A DNA stretch of 64,000 nucleotides from assembly GCA_036732755.1 (NCBI GenBank), contig DAINBU010000008.1, positions 1 to 64,000 of the forward strand, in the 5' to 3' direction. Source of the stretch: DASRRB01 sp036732755 (GTDB taxonomy: Bacteria; Planctomycetota; B15-G4; SIAN01). A program made the translations under genes and the position numbers. The notes beneath the pieces were generated by a model. That model saw only the letters and a list, made by a program, of their open reading frames with translations. It did not search any database and was not told where the DNA came from. Below, piece by piece: positions 11,479-19,235 of this stretch. Numbering within the stretch: the stretch's first letter is position 1; each line of letters begins with the position of its first letter.

Positions 11479-11645
11479 CGGCGGGGCTCCGTCGTTCGGG
11501 CCGGACATCGCGACAAAACGAACCCGTTACAATAGCTCGACTTCCATGGCCGGCGTCCGCGGAGGCGGTAACGGAAATCCTTCCGGACCTCGGGGCGCGC
11601 GACGACGGCCGACCCCATTCGAGACCACCGGTGACGCAGCGACCC
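11479..11645. promoter_or_regulatory. Divergent promoter region between propeller lipoprotein and aceE
   Basis: This 167-base gap separates the two divergent genes. TACAAT at 11528-11533 is a near-consensus plus-strand -10 box that could serve aceE with a leader of about 105 bases. The same spot read on the minus strand gives TATTGT, a weaker -10 for the lipoprotein gene. I see no convincing -35 box at the right spacing and no operator palindrome, so this is a candidate only. Confidence 0.35.
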
Positions 11646-14339
11646 ATGACCCAGGATCCCGATCCGATCGAGACGCAGGAGTGGGCCGAATCGCTGGACG
11701 GCGTGCTGCACGTCAACGGGAGGGGTCGCGCGGAGTTCCTGGTCGGCCGCCTGCTCGACCACGCGGCGCGCTCGGGCGTCGAGATCCCGTCGCCCCTCAA
11801 CACGCCCTACGTCAACACGATCCCGCGCGACCTGCAGCCGAAGTACCCCGGCGACCGCCGCATCGAGCGGCGCATCAAGAGCATCATCCGCTGGAACGCG
11901 ATGGCGATGGTGGTGCGGGCCAACCGCAAGAGCGAGGGGATCGGCGGCCACATCTCGACCTTCGCCTCGGCCGCGACGCTGTTCGAGGTCGGCTTCAACT
12001 GGTTCTTCAAAGGGCGCGTCGAAGAGGGCCGCGGCGCCAAGGGCGGCGGCGCCGCGAGCCAGATCGGCGACCAGGTCTTCCTGCAGGGCCACGCGTCGCC
12101 CGGCGTCTATGCGCGGGCTCTCCTCGAAGGACGCCTCTCGAAGCAGCAGTGCGAGAACTTCCGGCGCGAGCTCGCGTCCGGCGGCGGCCTCTCCTCCTAT
12201 CCCCATCCGTGGCTGATGCCCGACTTCTGGCAGTTCCCGTCGGTCTCGATGGGCCTCTCGCCGCTCTGCTCGATCTACCAGGCCCGCTTCAACCGCTACC
12301 TCCTCCACCGCGGCATGGCGGACACCAGCAAGAGCCGCGTCTGGGCCTTCCTCGGCGACGGCGAGATGGACGAGCCCGAGTCGCTCGGCGCCATCACGCT
12401 CGCGTCGCGCGAGCGGCTCGACAACCTCACCTGGATCGTCAACTGCAACCTGCAGCGGCTCGACGGACCGGTGCGCGGCAACGGGAAGATCATCCAGGAG
12501 CTCGAGGCGGCCTTCCGCGGCGCCGGCTGGAACGTCATCAAGCTCTTGTGGGGCGCCGACTGGGAACCGCTGCTCGCCGCCGACGACACCGGCCTGCTCG
12601 TCAAGCGCATGGGCGAGGTGGTCGACGGCCAGTACCAGAAGTACGTGGTCGAGCCGGGCGCCTTCACCCGCAAGGACTTCTTCGGCGCCTACCCCGAGAC
12701 GCTCAAGCTGGTCGAGCACCTGAGCGACGAGCAGATCCGCAAGCTCGGCCGCGGCGGCCACGACCCGGAGAAGGTCTACGCCGCCTACCTCGCCGCCACC
12801 GAGCACGAGGGGCGGCCGACCGTGATCCTCGCCAAGACGGTGAAGGGCTACGGGATGGGCGAGGCCGGCGAAGGGCGCAACACGACGCACCAGCAGAAGA
12901 AGCTCAACGACGACGAGATGCGCGACTTCCGGGACCGCTTCGACATCCCGGTGCGCGACGACCAGCTGCACGAGGCGCCGCTCTACGTCCCCGACGAGAA
13001 GAGCGAGGAGATCCGCTACCTGCGGGAGCGCCGCGCCGCGCTCGGCGGCTCGATCCCCAACCGCGTCGTCGTCAGCAAGCCGCTCGACGTGCCGAAGCTC
13101 GACTTCTTCAAGGACTTCCTCGGCGGCAGCGGGACGCAGTCGGCCAGCACGACGATGGCCTACGTGCGCATGCTCGCGTCGCTGCTGAAGCACCCCGGCG
13201 TCGGCAAGCGGCTCGTGCCGATCGTCCCCGACGAGGCGCGCACGTTCGGGATGGAGGCGCTCTTCCGGCAGTGCGCGATCTACTCGTCGCTCGGCCAGCT
13301 CTACCAGCCGGTCGATTCGCACCTCCTCCTCTACTACAAGGAGGCGAAGGAGGGGCAGATCCTCGAGGAGGGGATCAACGAGGCCGGCTCGCTCGCCTCG
13401 TTCATCGCGGCCGGCACGTCGTACGCGACGCACGGCGAGCCGATGATCCCGCTCTTCATCTTCTATTCGATGTTCGGCTTCCAGAGAGTCGGCGACCTGA
13501 TCTGGCAGGCGGCCGACATGCGCGCGCGCGGCTTCCTGTTCGGCGCGACGTCGGGCCGCACGACGCTGAACGGCGAAGGGCTGCAGCACGAGGACGGCCA
13601 CAGCCACCTGCTCGCGCTGCCGGTCCCCAACCTCGTCACGTACGACCCCGCCTTCGCCTACGAGGTCGCCGTCATCCTGCAGGACGGCGTGCGCCGCATG
13701 TACCAGCAGAACGAGGACGTCCTCTACTACGTCACGCTCTACAACGAGGCGTACGAGATGCCGGCGATGCCGGAGGGCCCCGACGTCGCCGCGGGGATCA
13801 CGAAGGGCATGTACCGGCTGCGGCGCGGCGACGCGAAGAGCAAGAAGCGCGTCCACCTGCTCGGCGCGGGCACGATCCTGCGCGAGGTGATCCGCGCCGC
13901 CGACCTGCTGCAGGAGAAGTTCGGCGTCTCCGCCGACGTCTGGAGCGTGACGAGCTGGAAGGAGCTGCGGCGCGACGCGCTTTCGTGCGAGCGCTGGAAC
14001 ATGCTCCACCCCGAAGCGCCGATGCGCGTCCCCTGGGTCACGCAGCAGTTCCAGGGCGAGTACTTCCCGGTCGTCGCGAGCAGCGACTTCATGAAGGCGC
14101 TGCCGCACTTGATCGCTCCGTGGATCCCGCAGGGCATGCACGCGCTCGGCGCCGACGGCTTCGGCCGCAGCGACGACCGCAAGTCGCTGCGCCGCTTCTT
14201 CGAGATCGACGCCGAGCACGTCGCCGCCGCGGCGCTCTGGCAGCTCTCCAAGGAGGGGCAGGTGAAGCCGGGCGAGGTCGCCAAGGCGATCAAGACGCTC
14301 GGCCTCGACCCCGAGGCGAAGGACCCCCTCACCCGGTGA
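11646..14339 (+). CDS. aceE: Pyruvate dehydrogenase E1 component, homodimeric type
   Basis: An 897-aa thiamine-diphosphate enzyme that decarboxylates pyruvate and acetylates the lipoyl group of E2, feeding acetyl-CoA to central metabolism. Length and sequence match the single-chain AceE of proteobacteria rather than the split alpha/beta form. The ThDP motif runs from GDGEMDEPES (GDG at 227-229) to WIVNCN (about 253-258). Other AceE blocks are LNTPYVNTIP, GGHISTFASAATLFEVGFNWFF (in part), KTVKGYGMG and the C-terminal GTDGFGRSD-like block (GADGFGRSD). The ATG at 11646 gives the usual N terminus just before the ETQEWxESLDGVL segment. E2 (aceF) and E3 (lpd) are not in the window. It is followed with a GTGA overlap by a methyltransferase gene. 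Confidence 0.97.
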   Translation: MTQDPDPIETQEWAESLDGVLHVNGRGRAEFLVGRLLDHAARSGVEIPSPLNTPYVNTIPRDLQPKYPGDRRIERRIKSIIRWNAMAMVVRANRKSEGIGGHISTFASAATLFEVGFNWFFKGRVEEGRGAKGGGAASQIGDQVFLQGHASPGVYARALLEGRLSKQQCENFRRELASGGGLSSYPHPWLMPDFWQFPSVSMGLSPLCSIYQARFNRYLLHRGMADTSKSRVWAFLGDGEMDEPESLGAITLASRERLDNLTWIVNCNLQRLDGPVRGNGKIIQELEAAFRGAGWNVIKLLWGADWEPLLAADDTGLLVKRMGEVVDGQYQKYVVEPGAFTRKDFFGAYPETLKLVEHLSDEQIRKLGRGGHDPEKVYAAYLAATEHEGRPTVILAKTVKGYGMGEAGEGRNTTHQQKKLNDDEMRDFRDRFDIPVRDDQLHEAPLYVPDEKSEEIRYLRERRAALGGSIPNRVVVSKPLDVPKLDFFKDFLGGSGTQSASTTMAYVRMLASLLKHPGVGKRLVPIVPDEARTFGMEALFRQCAIYSSLGQLYQPVDSHLLLYYKEAKEGQILEEGINEAGSLASFIAAGTSYATHGEPMIPLFIFYSMFGFQRVGDLIWQAADMRARGFLFGATSGRTTLNGEGLQHEDGHSHLLALPVPNLVTYDPAFAYEVAVILQDGVRRMYQQNEDVLYYVTLYNEAYEMPAMPEGPDVAAGITKGMYRLRRGDAKSKKRVHLLGAGTILREVIRAADLLQEKFGVSADVWSVTSWKELRRDALSCERWNMLHPEAPMRVPWVTQQFQGEYFPVVASSDFMKALPHLIAPWIPQGMHALGADGFGRSDDRKSLRRFFEIDAEHVAAAALWQLSKEGQVKPGEVAKAIKTLGLDPEAKDPLTR

Positions 14340-15067
14340 GCGACGGCACGCGCGACGCCGACGGCCCGCGCGAGGGCGCGCGCGAGCGGCTGCTGGTCGC
14401 CGGCCTCGAGCTCGAGTGGCGCGAGCTCGCGCCCGCGGCCGACGGTCGTTCGCTCGGACTATGGGTCCTCTGCGACCCCGACGTGCTGCTCGACCAGATC
14501 ACCGAGGTCGAGTACTACGCGCACGACGAGCGCATGCCCTACTTCGGCGCGATCTGGCCCTCCGCCGAGTCGCTGGTCGCGCGCCTCCTCGCCGATCCGC
14601 CGCTCGCCGCCTGCGGCGCGCCGCTCGACGTCCTCGACCTCGGCTGCGGGCTCGGCGCGTGTGGCTTCGCGGCCGCGCGGCGCGGCGCGCGCGTCACCTT
14701 CATGGACTGGGAGCCGCGCGCGCTCGAGATCGTCGAGGCGAGCGCGCTGCGCCAGGAGCTGCCGATCGCGCGCTTCGACTTCGTCGCCGCCGACTGGCGC
14801 AAGCCGCCGAAGATGGGTCCCTTCGACCGCATCCTCGGCGCCGACGTCCTCTACGAGGAGCGCAACGCGCCGGCCATCGCCGACTTCCTCGCGCGCCACC
14901 TGAAGCCGGGCGCGCAGGCGTGGATCACCGACCCCAACCGCCCGCACGCGCGCCGCTTCCCCGACCTCGCGCAGCGCCACGGCCTCGAGTTCCTCGCCGC
15001 CGAGATCCTGCCGCCGATGAAGCACGCGATCGACGTGACGCTGCTGCGGCTCCGCCGGCCGGACTAG
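14336..15067 (+). CDS. Class I SAM-dependent methyltransferase, MTF16 (METTL) protein-lysine type
   Basis: A 243-aa Rossmann-fold methyltransferase. Motif I is VLDLGCGLGACGFAAARRGA, and the acidic residue binding the SAM ribose is in FMDWEP. Two features point to the MTF16 group of protein lysine methyltransferases: FGAIWPSAESLVARLL before motif I, and ADVLYEE, which fits the group's (D/E)xx(Y/F) motif. Known members modify ETF-beta, ribosomal proteins and other metabolic proteins. The GTG start overlaps the aceE stop (GTGA), so it is probably translationally coupled to E1 synthesis; the substrate could be a PDH subunit, but this is only inference from position. ETF-beta is another candidate given the acyl-CoA dehydrogenases nearby. 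Confidence 0.85.
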   Translation: MSDGTRDADGPREGARERLLVAGLELEWRELAPAADGRSLGLWVLCDPDVLLDQITEVEYYAHDERMPYFGAIWPSAESLVARLLADPPLAACGAPLDVLDLGCGLGACGFAAARRGARVTFMDWEPRALEIVEASALRQELPIARFDFVAADWRKPPKMGPFDRILGADVLYEERNAPAIADFLARHLKPGAQAWITDPNRPHARRFPDLAQRHGLEFLAAEILPPMKHAIDVTLLRLRRPD

Positions 15068-15100
15068 GCGTCGTTCGAGAGGTCGACGGTGAGTTCGATG

Positions 15101-15178
15101 TCGTGCGAGGGCGGGGGCAGGAGGGAAGGAACGGACGTCGAGTGCGGGGGTGAAGAGGCCGCGGGAGAAGACCTCGTT
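15101..15178 (-). repeat. Dispersed short repeat, copy B
   Basis: Read on the minus strand this copy has TCTCCCGCGG, CCTCTTCACCCCCGC and CTCGACGTCC, then a tail TCCTGCCCCCGCCCTCGCACG. It lines up with copy C over about 75 bases including the tail, except for small length differences. Confidence 0.6.
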
Positions 15179-15544
15179 TCGATGAGGGCCGCCCTCGGAC
15201 GAAGAACTCTCCACGCATGCTCGAAGCGAGGCCCGGTCGGCTCCAAAGGGATGGCTCGCGAGAGCAAGTCCGCACCGAAAACGACTGCTCGCCTACGGCA
15301 ATGAGACGTTTCACTCGACGTCGACCACCGATGCGTCGCGACGAGCCGCATTCGCGACGGATCGAGGCTCTCACGACGGTCCTCACAGCCACGTCGTGTC
15401 GCAGCGAGATGACCGACGGCCTCCCGCAAGGACGGGGCGACGCTACCTCTCGCATTCGAGCGCGGACGTGCAACCGATCGGCCGCCCCTCGTGGTCGATC
15501 CTGCTGGCGCCGATCCACGTCCGCAGGCGCAGCAACGATGTGGG

Positions 15545-15598
15545 ACGTCGTTCGAGGACGTTGGCGAAGAGGACGCGGGGAGAAGGCTTCGTGGCGAG
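15545..15598 (-). repeat. Dispersed short repeat, copy D
   Basis: On the minus strand this copy starts CGCCACGAAGCCTT, continues CTCCCCGCG and CCTCTTC, and ends near CGACGTCCC. It shares the 14-base CGCCACGAAGCCTT block exactly with copy C but diverges in the CACCCCCACC segment. Copies C and D together form an imperfect inverted repeat with about 115 bases between them. Confidence 0.55.
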
Positions 15599-15713
15599 AG
15601 GGGCTCTAGCGGCCGTCGGCCACCATTCAGATGAGGACCACGGTCCCATAGGCCGCGCAGTCAGCCGAGGCCGCCACCGTCCAGATGATTTGGGCGGCCG
15701 AGGGCACCCCGAT

Positions 15714-15791
15714 CCGCCACGAAGCCTTGCTCCCCGCGGCCTCTTCACCCCCACCCTCGACGTCCCTCCTCTCTCTCCTGCCCCTCGCACG
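15714..15791 (+). repeat. Dispersed short repeat, copy C
   Basis: This is the most complete copy. It reads CGCCACGAAGCCTT, GCTCCCCGCGG, CCTCTTCACCCCCACC, CTCGACGTCC, then CTCCTGCCCCTCGCACG. It ends about 50 bases before the DUF5989 start codon. It matches copy B at its right end and copy D at its left end. Confidence 0.6.
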
Positions 15792-15844
15792 TGCCTCGAC
15801 CGACGCCCGAACACTCGGACAGGTTCGAAGTACACTCGACCGCG

Positions 15845-16039
15845 ATGGACGCCGAACGGAACGAGTTCGACCTCTCGAGCGAACCGCGCCGACGGCCGCT
15901 CGCGCGTCGGTTCCGCGAGCTCCTCGGCCGCAGCCGCCGCTTCTGGCTCCTCCCGTTCGTGCTCGCCGTGCTGATCGTCGCCGCGCTCGTGCTGCTCGGC
16001 GACCGCGACGCGGTCCCCTTCGTCTACACGCTCCACTAG
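15845..16039 (+). CDS. DUF5989 family small membrane protein
   Basis: A 64-aa protein with a charged N terminus (MDAERNEFDLSSEPRRR), then RRFWLLPFVLAVLIVAALVLLG as one transmembrane helix, then the short tail FVYTLH. The RRFWLLP...PF(I/V)YTL pattern is the signature of the DUF5989 family, tiny proteins usually found in exopolysaccharide or O-unit gene sets beside SxtJ-like and SGNH/AlgX-like proteins. The TAG stop shares its G with the GTG start of the SGNH gene (TAGTG), which supports a two-gene operon. Its role is unknown; a scaffold or accessory role to the SGNH protein is inference. Confidence 0.85.
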   Translation: MDAERNEFDLSSEPRRRPLARRFRELLGRSRRFWLLPFVLAVLIVAALVLLGDRDAVPFVYTLH

Positions 16040-17316
16040 TGGTCGAGCCCGGGGCGAGCACGCGGCGGAGGGTCGCGGCGGCGGCGCTGCTCGTCGCGAC
16101 CGCGGCGCTGCTCGCCTTCGACATCGACCGCAGCGACACGCAGCGGCGCATCGCCGGATTGTGGCGGCTGCACACCGCGCTGCTCGGCGCGGCGGGCCTC
16201 TGGGCCGGCGTGGTGCTCCTCGTCGGCGCACAGTCGCGCCGCACGGCGCGGCGGCTCGTCGAAGGAACGGCGATCGCGCTCCTGACGCTCGCCTGGATCG
16301 AGCTCTTCGGGCAGGTCGGGCTCGTCGACTATCGCCGGCTCATCCGCGGCGCGGGCAAGACGGTGCTCGGCGCGAAGGCGATCCCCCATCTCGACGTCCG
16401 CGGGACGACCTTCGAGGACACGGTGCTCGCGTGGGGGCTGCCGGCCGCGCCGGTCGCGTTCCGGTTCCAGACCGACCGCCGCGGCTACCGCAATGGAGTC
16501 GACCGCGCGGGCGCCGACGTCTACCTGCTCGGCGACTCCTGCCTCGTCGCGGCGCTGCTCCCGTTCGAGTCGACGCTCTGCGGCCGGCTCGAGGCGACGC
16601 TCGGCCGGCCGGTGATGAACCTCGCGCTGATCGGCGTCGGCGTGCAGCAGGAGCGCGACCTCCTCGAGGCGTCGGGCGTTCCGCTCGAGGGCCGCCTCGT
16701 CCTCCACTTCGTCTTCGAGGGGAACGACCAGTTCGATTCGGAGAAGTACCGCGCGCGCGCCGCGAGCGCGGCGCCGGCCGTCCCGCGCGTCGAGACGACC
16801 TTCACGTGGAACGCGCTGCTCCGGCTGCAGCAGGCGCTGCAGCCGGTCGACCCGATCGCGCGGCGGCGCAGCGGCACGATCGGCGGCACGACCTGCACCT
16901 TCCTCTGGACCGCCGAGCAGTTCCGCGGCAAGGAGGGCGAGATCGCGCCGATCCTCGCCGCGCTCGACGAGACGCGCCGCTTCGTCGAGGCGGCGGGCGG
17001 CCGCTACGCCGTCGTCGCGATCCCCGACAAGATCCGCATCCTCGGCCCGCTCTGCACGTGGCCCGCCGGCTCCGAGCTCGCCGACTGGCGCGCCCACTGC
17101 AGCCCGCTCCCGCAGGCGGTCGCGCAGTGGGCGGAGGAGCGGCGCGTGCCGGAGCTCGACCTGACCGACGCGCTGCAGCGCGCGGCGGCGGCGGGCCGCA
17201 TCCCGTGGTGGCCGGGCGACACGCACTGGAACGCGATCGGCCACGAGGTCGCCGGGCAGGCGCTCGCGCCGTTCCTCTCCGAGCAGCGGCTGCTCGCGGC
17301 GCCCCCGCCGCGCTGA
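16039..17316 (+). CDS. Membrane-anchored SGNH-hydrolase-like protein (AlgX/DHHW-like)
   Basis: A 425-aa protein with three hydrophobic segments near the N terminus (about residues 12-28, 43-63 and 72-92), then an extracytoplasmic SGNH-type domain. Block I is YLLGDSCLVAALLPF (GDS 165-167). The closing catalytic Asp-His pair is in WPGDTHWNAIGHEVAGQAL near residue 395, as in O-acetyltransferase/esterase members such as AlgX. The predicted reaction is transfer or removal of acetyl groups on an exported glycan. The GTG start overlaps the DUF5989 stop by one base. The partners usually seen in such loci (MBOAT acyltransferase, carbamoyltransferase, SxtJ) are absent here, so the acyl donor route is unknown. 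Confidence 0.85.
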   Translation: MVEPGASTRRRVAAAALLVATAALLAFDIDRSDTQRRIAGLWRLHTALLGAAGLWAGVVLLVGAQSRRTARRLVEGTAIALLTLAWIELFGQVGLVDYRRLIRGAGKTVLGAKAIPHLDVRGTTFEDTVLAWGLPAAPVAFRFQTDRRGYRNGVDRAGADVYLLGDSCLVAALLPFESTLCGRLEATLGRPVMNLALIGVGVQQERDLLEASGVPLEGRLVLHFVFEGNDQFDSEKYRARAASAAPAVPRVETTFTWNALLRLQQALQPVDPIARRRSGTIGGTTCTFLWTAEQFRGKEGEIAPILAALDETRRFVEAAGGRYAVVAIPDKIRILGPLCTWPAGSELADWRAHCSPLPQAVAQWAEERRVPELDLTDALQRAAAAGRIPWWPGDTHWNAIGHEVAGQALAPFLSEQRLLAAPPPR

Positions 17317-17400
17317 GGCCCCGGCGGCCGCGCGCGGGGGTGGTCGTCCGCGCGATCGGAGCTACCGTCCTGCGTGCGGTCACGCTCGAAGGGGGACTCC

Positions 17401-19146
17401 ATGCCGTACCTGCCAGGCTTCGCGCCGGTCCGCTGCGTTCTCGCGCTCGCGCTGCCCGTCGTCGCGCTGACCGCCGCTCCGGCCGCGGCCCAGAACCCGA
17501 TCACGCGCGCGAGCGTCGGCCCCGCCGGCAACGAGGGGAAGAAAGACAGCGGAGCGCTCTCGCGTCCGGCGTTCTCCCGCGACGGCCGCTTCCTCGCGTT
17601 CGACAGCAATGCGGGGAATCTCGCGGGCGGCGACACGAACGGCGTCGCCGACGTCTTCGTGAAGGAGCTCGCGACCGGCGCGCTCGTGCGCGTGAGCGTC
17701 GCCTCGAACGGCACGCAGGGCGACCGGGACAGCGCGGGCCCCTCGCTCTCCGGCGACGGCCGCTTCGTCGCGTTCTACAGCTACGCGACGACTCTCGTCT
17801 CCGGCGACACGAACAGCTCCCCCGACGTGTTCCTCCACGACCGCGACGCCGACGGCAACGGGATCTTCGACGAGGGCAACGGCGTCACGGCCTGCGTCAG
17901 CGTCTCGAGCAGCGGCACGCTCGGCAACTACAGCAGCGTCGGCTCCGCGATCTCCGACGACGGCCGCTACGTCGCCTTCAACAGCTCTTCGACGAACCTC
18001 GTCAGCGGGGACACCAACCAGCGTACCGACGAGTTCCTGCGCGACGTCGTGGCCGGGACCACGATCGCGATCACCGTCGACGTCACCGGCACAACGCTCG
18101 GCGACAACCATTGCTACTTGCCCGTCATCTCGGGCGACTGCGCGCTCGTCGCGTTCGCCTCGGATGCGAGCAACCTCGTCGCGAACGACACCAACAGCTA
18201 CCGCGACGTGTTCGTGCGCGACTGGGCGGCCGGCACGACCGTCCGCGCGAGCGTCGACTCGGCCGGCGTCGAGGGCAACGGGGCGAGCTACGACCCCTGT
18301 CTCGCCGGCGACGGCTCCGCCGTCGCGTTCACCAGCTGGGCGGCCAACCTCGTGCAGACCGACGTCAACCGGATGGTCGACGTCTTCGTGCACGACCTCG
18401 CGACCGGCGTCACGTCGCTCGCCAGCATCGACTCGTACACGAACCAGGGGAACAGCAACAGTTTCCGTCCGTGGATCAACTCCGATGGCTCGGTCGTCGT
18501 GTTCCAGAGCTGGGCCACCAACTTCGCCGCCGGCGACCTGAACCAGCAGTCGGACGTCTTCGTGCACGAGCGCGCCGCCGCGGTGACCACCTGTGTCTCG
18601 TTCAACGGCGTCGGCCTCGGCTGCAACGGCACCGGCTGCGGGTATCCGTGCATCTCGGGCGACGGGACGCTCGTCGCGTTCGTCGCCGACTCCGACAACC
18701 TCGTCGTCGCCGACGGCAACGCGAAGCTCGACGTATTCGTGCACGACCGCGCCGTCGTCCCGCGCGCCGCGTCGTGGTCGAGCTACGGCAGCGGCTTCTA
18801 CGGCACGAGCTTCGTCCCGTCGATCACGCCGAGCGCCGACCCCGCCTTCGGCGCGTCGCTCACGCTCGACATCTCCAATTCGTTCGGCTCGCCGACCTTC
18901 GGACTCCTCTTCGTCGGCGCGAGCCCGGCCTCGATTCCGACGACGAAGGGCGGCACGCTGCTCGTGCAGTGGGCGGCGATCTTCGGCGTGCCGTTCGGCA
19001 ACGGCGGCGTCTCGCTGCCGGTCACCGTGCCGTTCGACCTCGCCCTGTGCGGCGTCGACGCGTACCTGCAGATCGTCGAGGCCGATCCCGGCGCGCAGTT
19101 CGGATTCTCGTTCTCGCCGGGGCTCGACCTCTCGCTCGGCCTGTGA
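17401..19146 (+). CDS. Secreted PD40/TolB-like beta-propeller protein with conserved C-terminal domain (paralog 1)
   Basis: A 581-aa protein with a Sec signal peptide (MPYLPGFAPVRCVLALALPV..., cleavage near APAAAQN). It then carries about seven ~62-residue repeats of the form 'DGRFVAF.S.A.NLVSGDTN...DVFVHD..TG....VSV', the PD40/TolB-type blade with a recurring GDTN motif. The last ~120 residues form a separate domain: SYGSGFYGTSFVPSITPS, SLTLDISNS, PTFGLLFVG and AQFGFSFSPGLDLSLGL. The next gene has the same architecture, so these are tandem duplicates. GGGGGACTCC precedes the ATG. The protein should be exported; ligand binding or a structural role is likely, but no function is assigned. Confidence 0.9.
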   Translation: MPYLPGFAPVRCVLALALPVVALTAAPAAAQNPITRASVGPAGNEGKKDSGALSRPAFSRDGRFLAFDSNAGNLAGGDTNGVADVFVKELATGALVRVSVASNGTQGDRDSAGPSLSGDGRFVAFYSYATTLVSGDTNSSPDVFLHDRDADGNGIFDEGNGVTACVSVSSSGTLGNYSSVGSAISDDGRYVAFNSSSTNLVSGDTNQRTDEFLRDVVAGTTIAITVDVTGTTLGDNHCYLPVISGDCALVAFASDASNLVANDTNSYRDVFVRDWAAGTTVRASVDSAGVEGNGASYDPCLAGDGSAVAFTSWAANLVQTDVNRMVDVFVHDLATGVTSLASIDSYTNQGNSNSFRPWINSDGSVVVFQSWATNFAAGDLNQQSDVFVHERAAAVTTCVSFNGVGLGCNGTGCGYPCISGDGTLVAFVADSDNLVVADGNAKLDVFVHDRAVVPRAASWSSYGSGFYGTSFVPSITPSADPAFGASLTLDISNSFGSPTFGLLFVGASPASIPTTKGGTLLVQWAAIFGVPFGNGGVSLPVTVPFDLALCGVDAYLQIVEADPGAQFGFSFSPGLDLSLGL

Positions 19147-19235
19147 GCGGCGCGCCGCGGGGGATCTCGCATTGTCGAGTTCCGGCGGACGCGATACGTT
19201 CCTCCGTGCGCCACACCCGAATGCGAGGTCCCCCC

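Larger units (their letters stand above)
15068..15844. other. Gene-free region with repeat copies
   Basis: This 777-base stretch between the methyltransferase and DUF5989 genes has no reading frame with convincing composition; the possible frames encode serine/arginine/proline-rich sequence with no recognisable domain. It contains three copies of a short dispersed repeat (two on the minus strand, one on the plus). Two of these face each other as an imperfect inverted repeat at 15545-15598 and 15714-15770. A short direct repeat on CAGATGA occurs near 15629 and 15681. No tRNA, small RNA or origin signature was seen. Confidence 0.6.

Noticed and set aside
11546..14335. Very long reading frame overlapping aceE on the same strand in another frame
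   Set aside because: Its protein is arginine/alanine-rich low complexity. Only the last part (from 14336) is real, as the methyltransferase.
15064..15429. Possible small minus-strand gene of 121 codons
   Set aside because: It has no recognisable domain or ribosome-binding site. It overlaps repeat copy B, whose translation looks similar in other copies only because the DNA is repeated.
15820..15844. GGTTCGAAGT resembling a tRNA T-loop
   Set aside because: No acceptor stem, anticodon arm or CCA partner can be formed around it.
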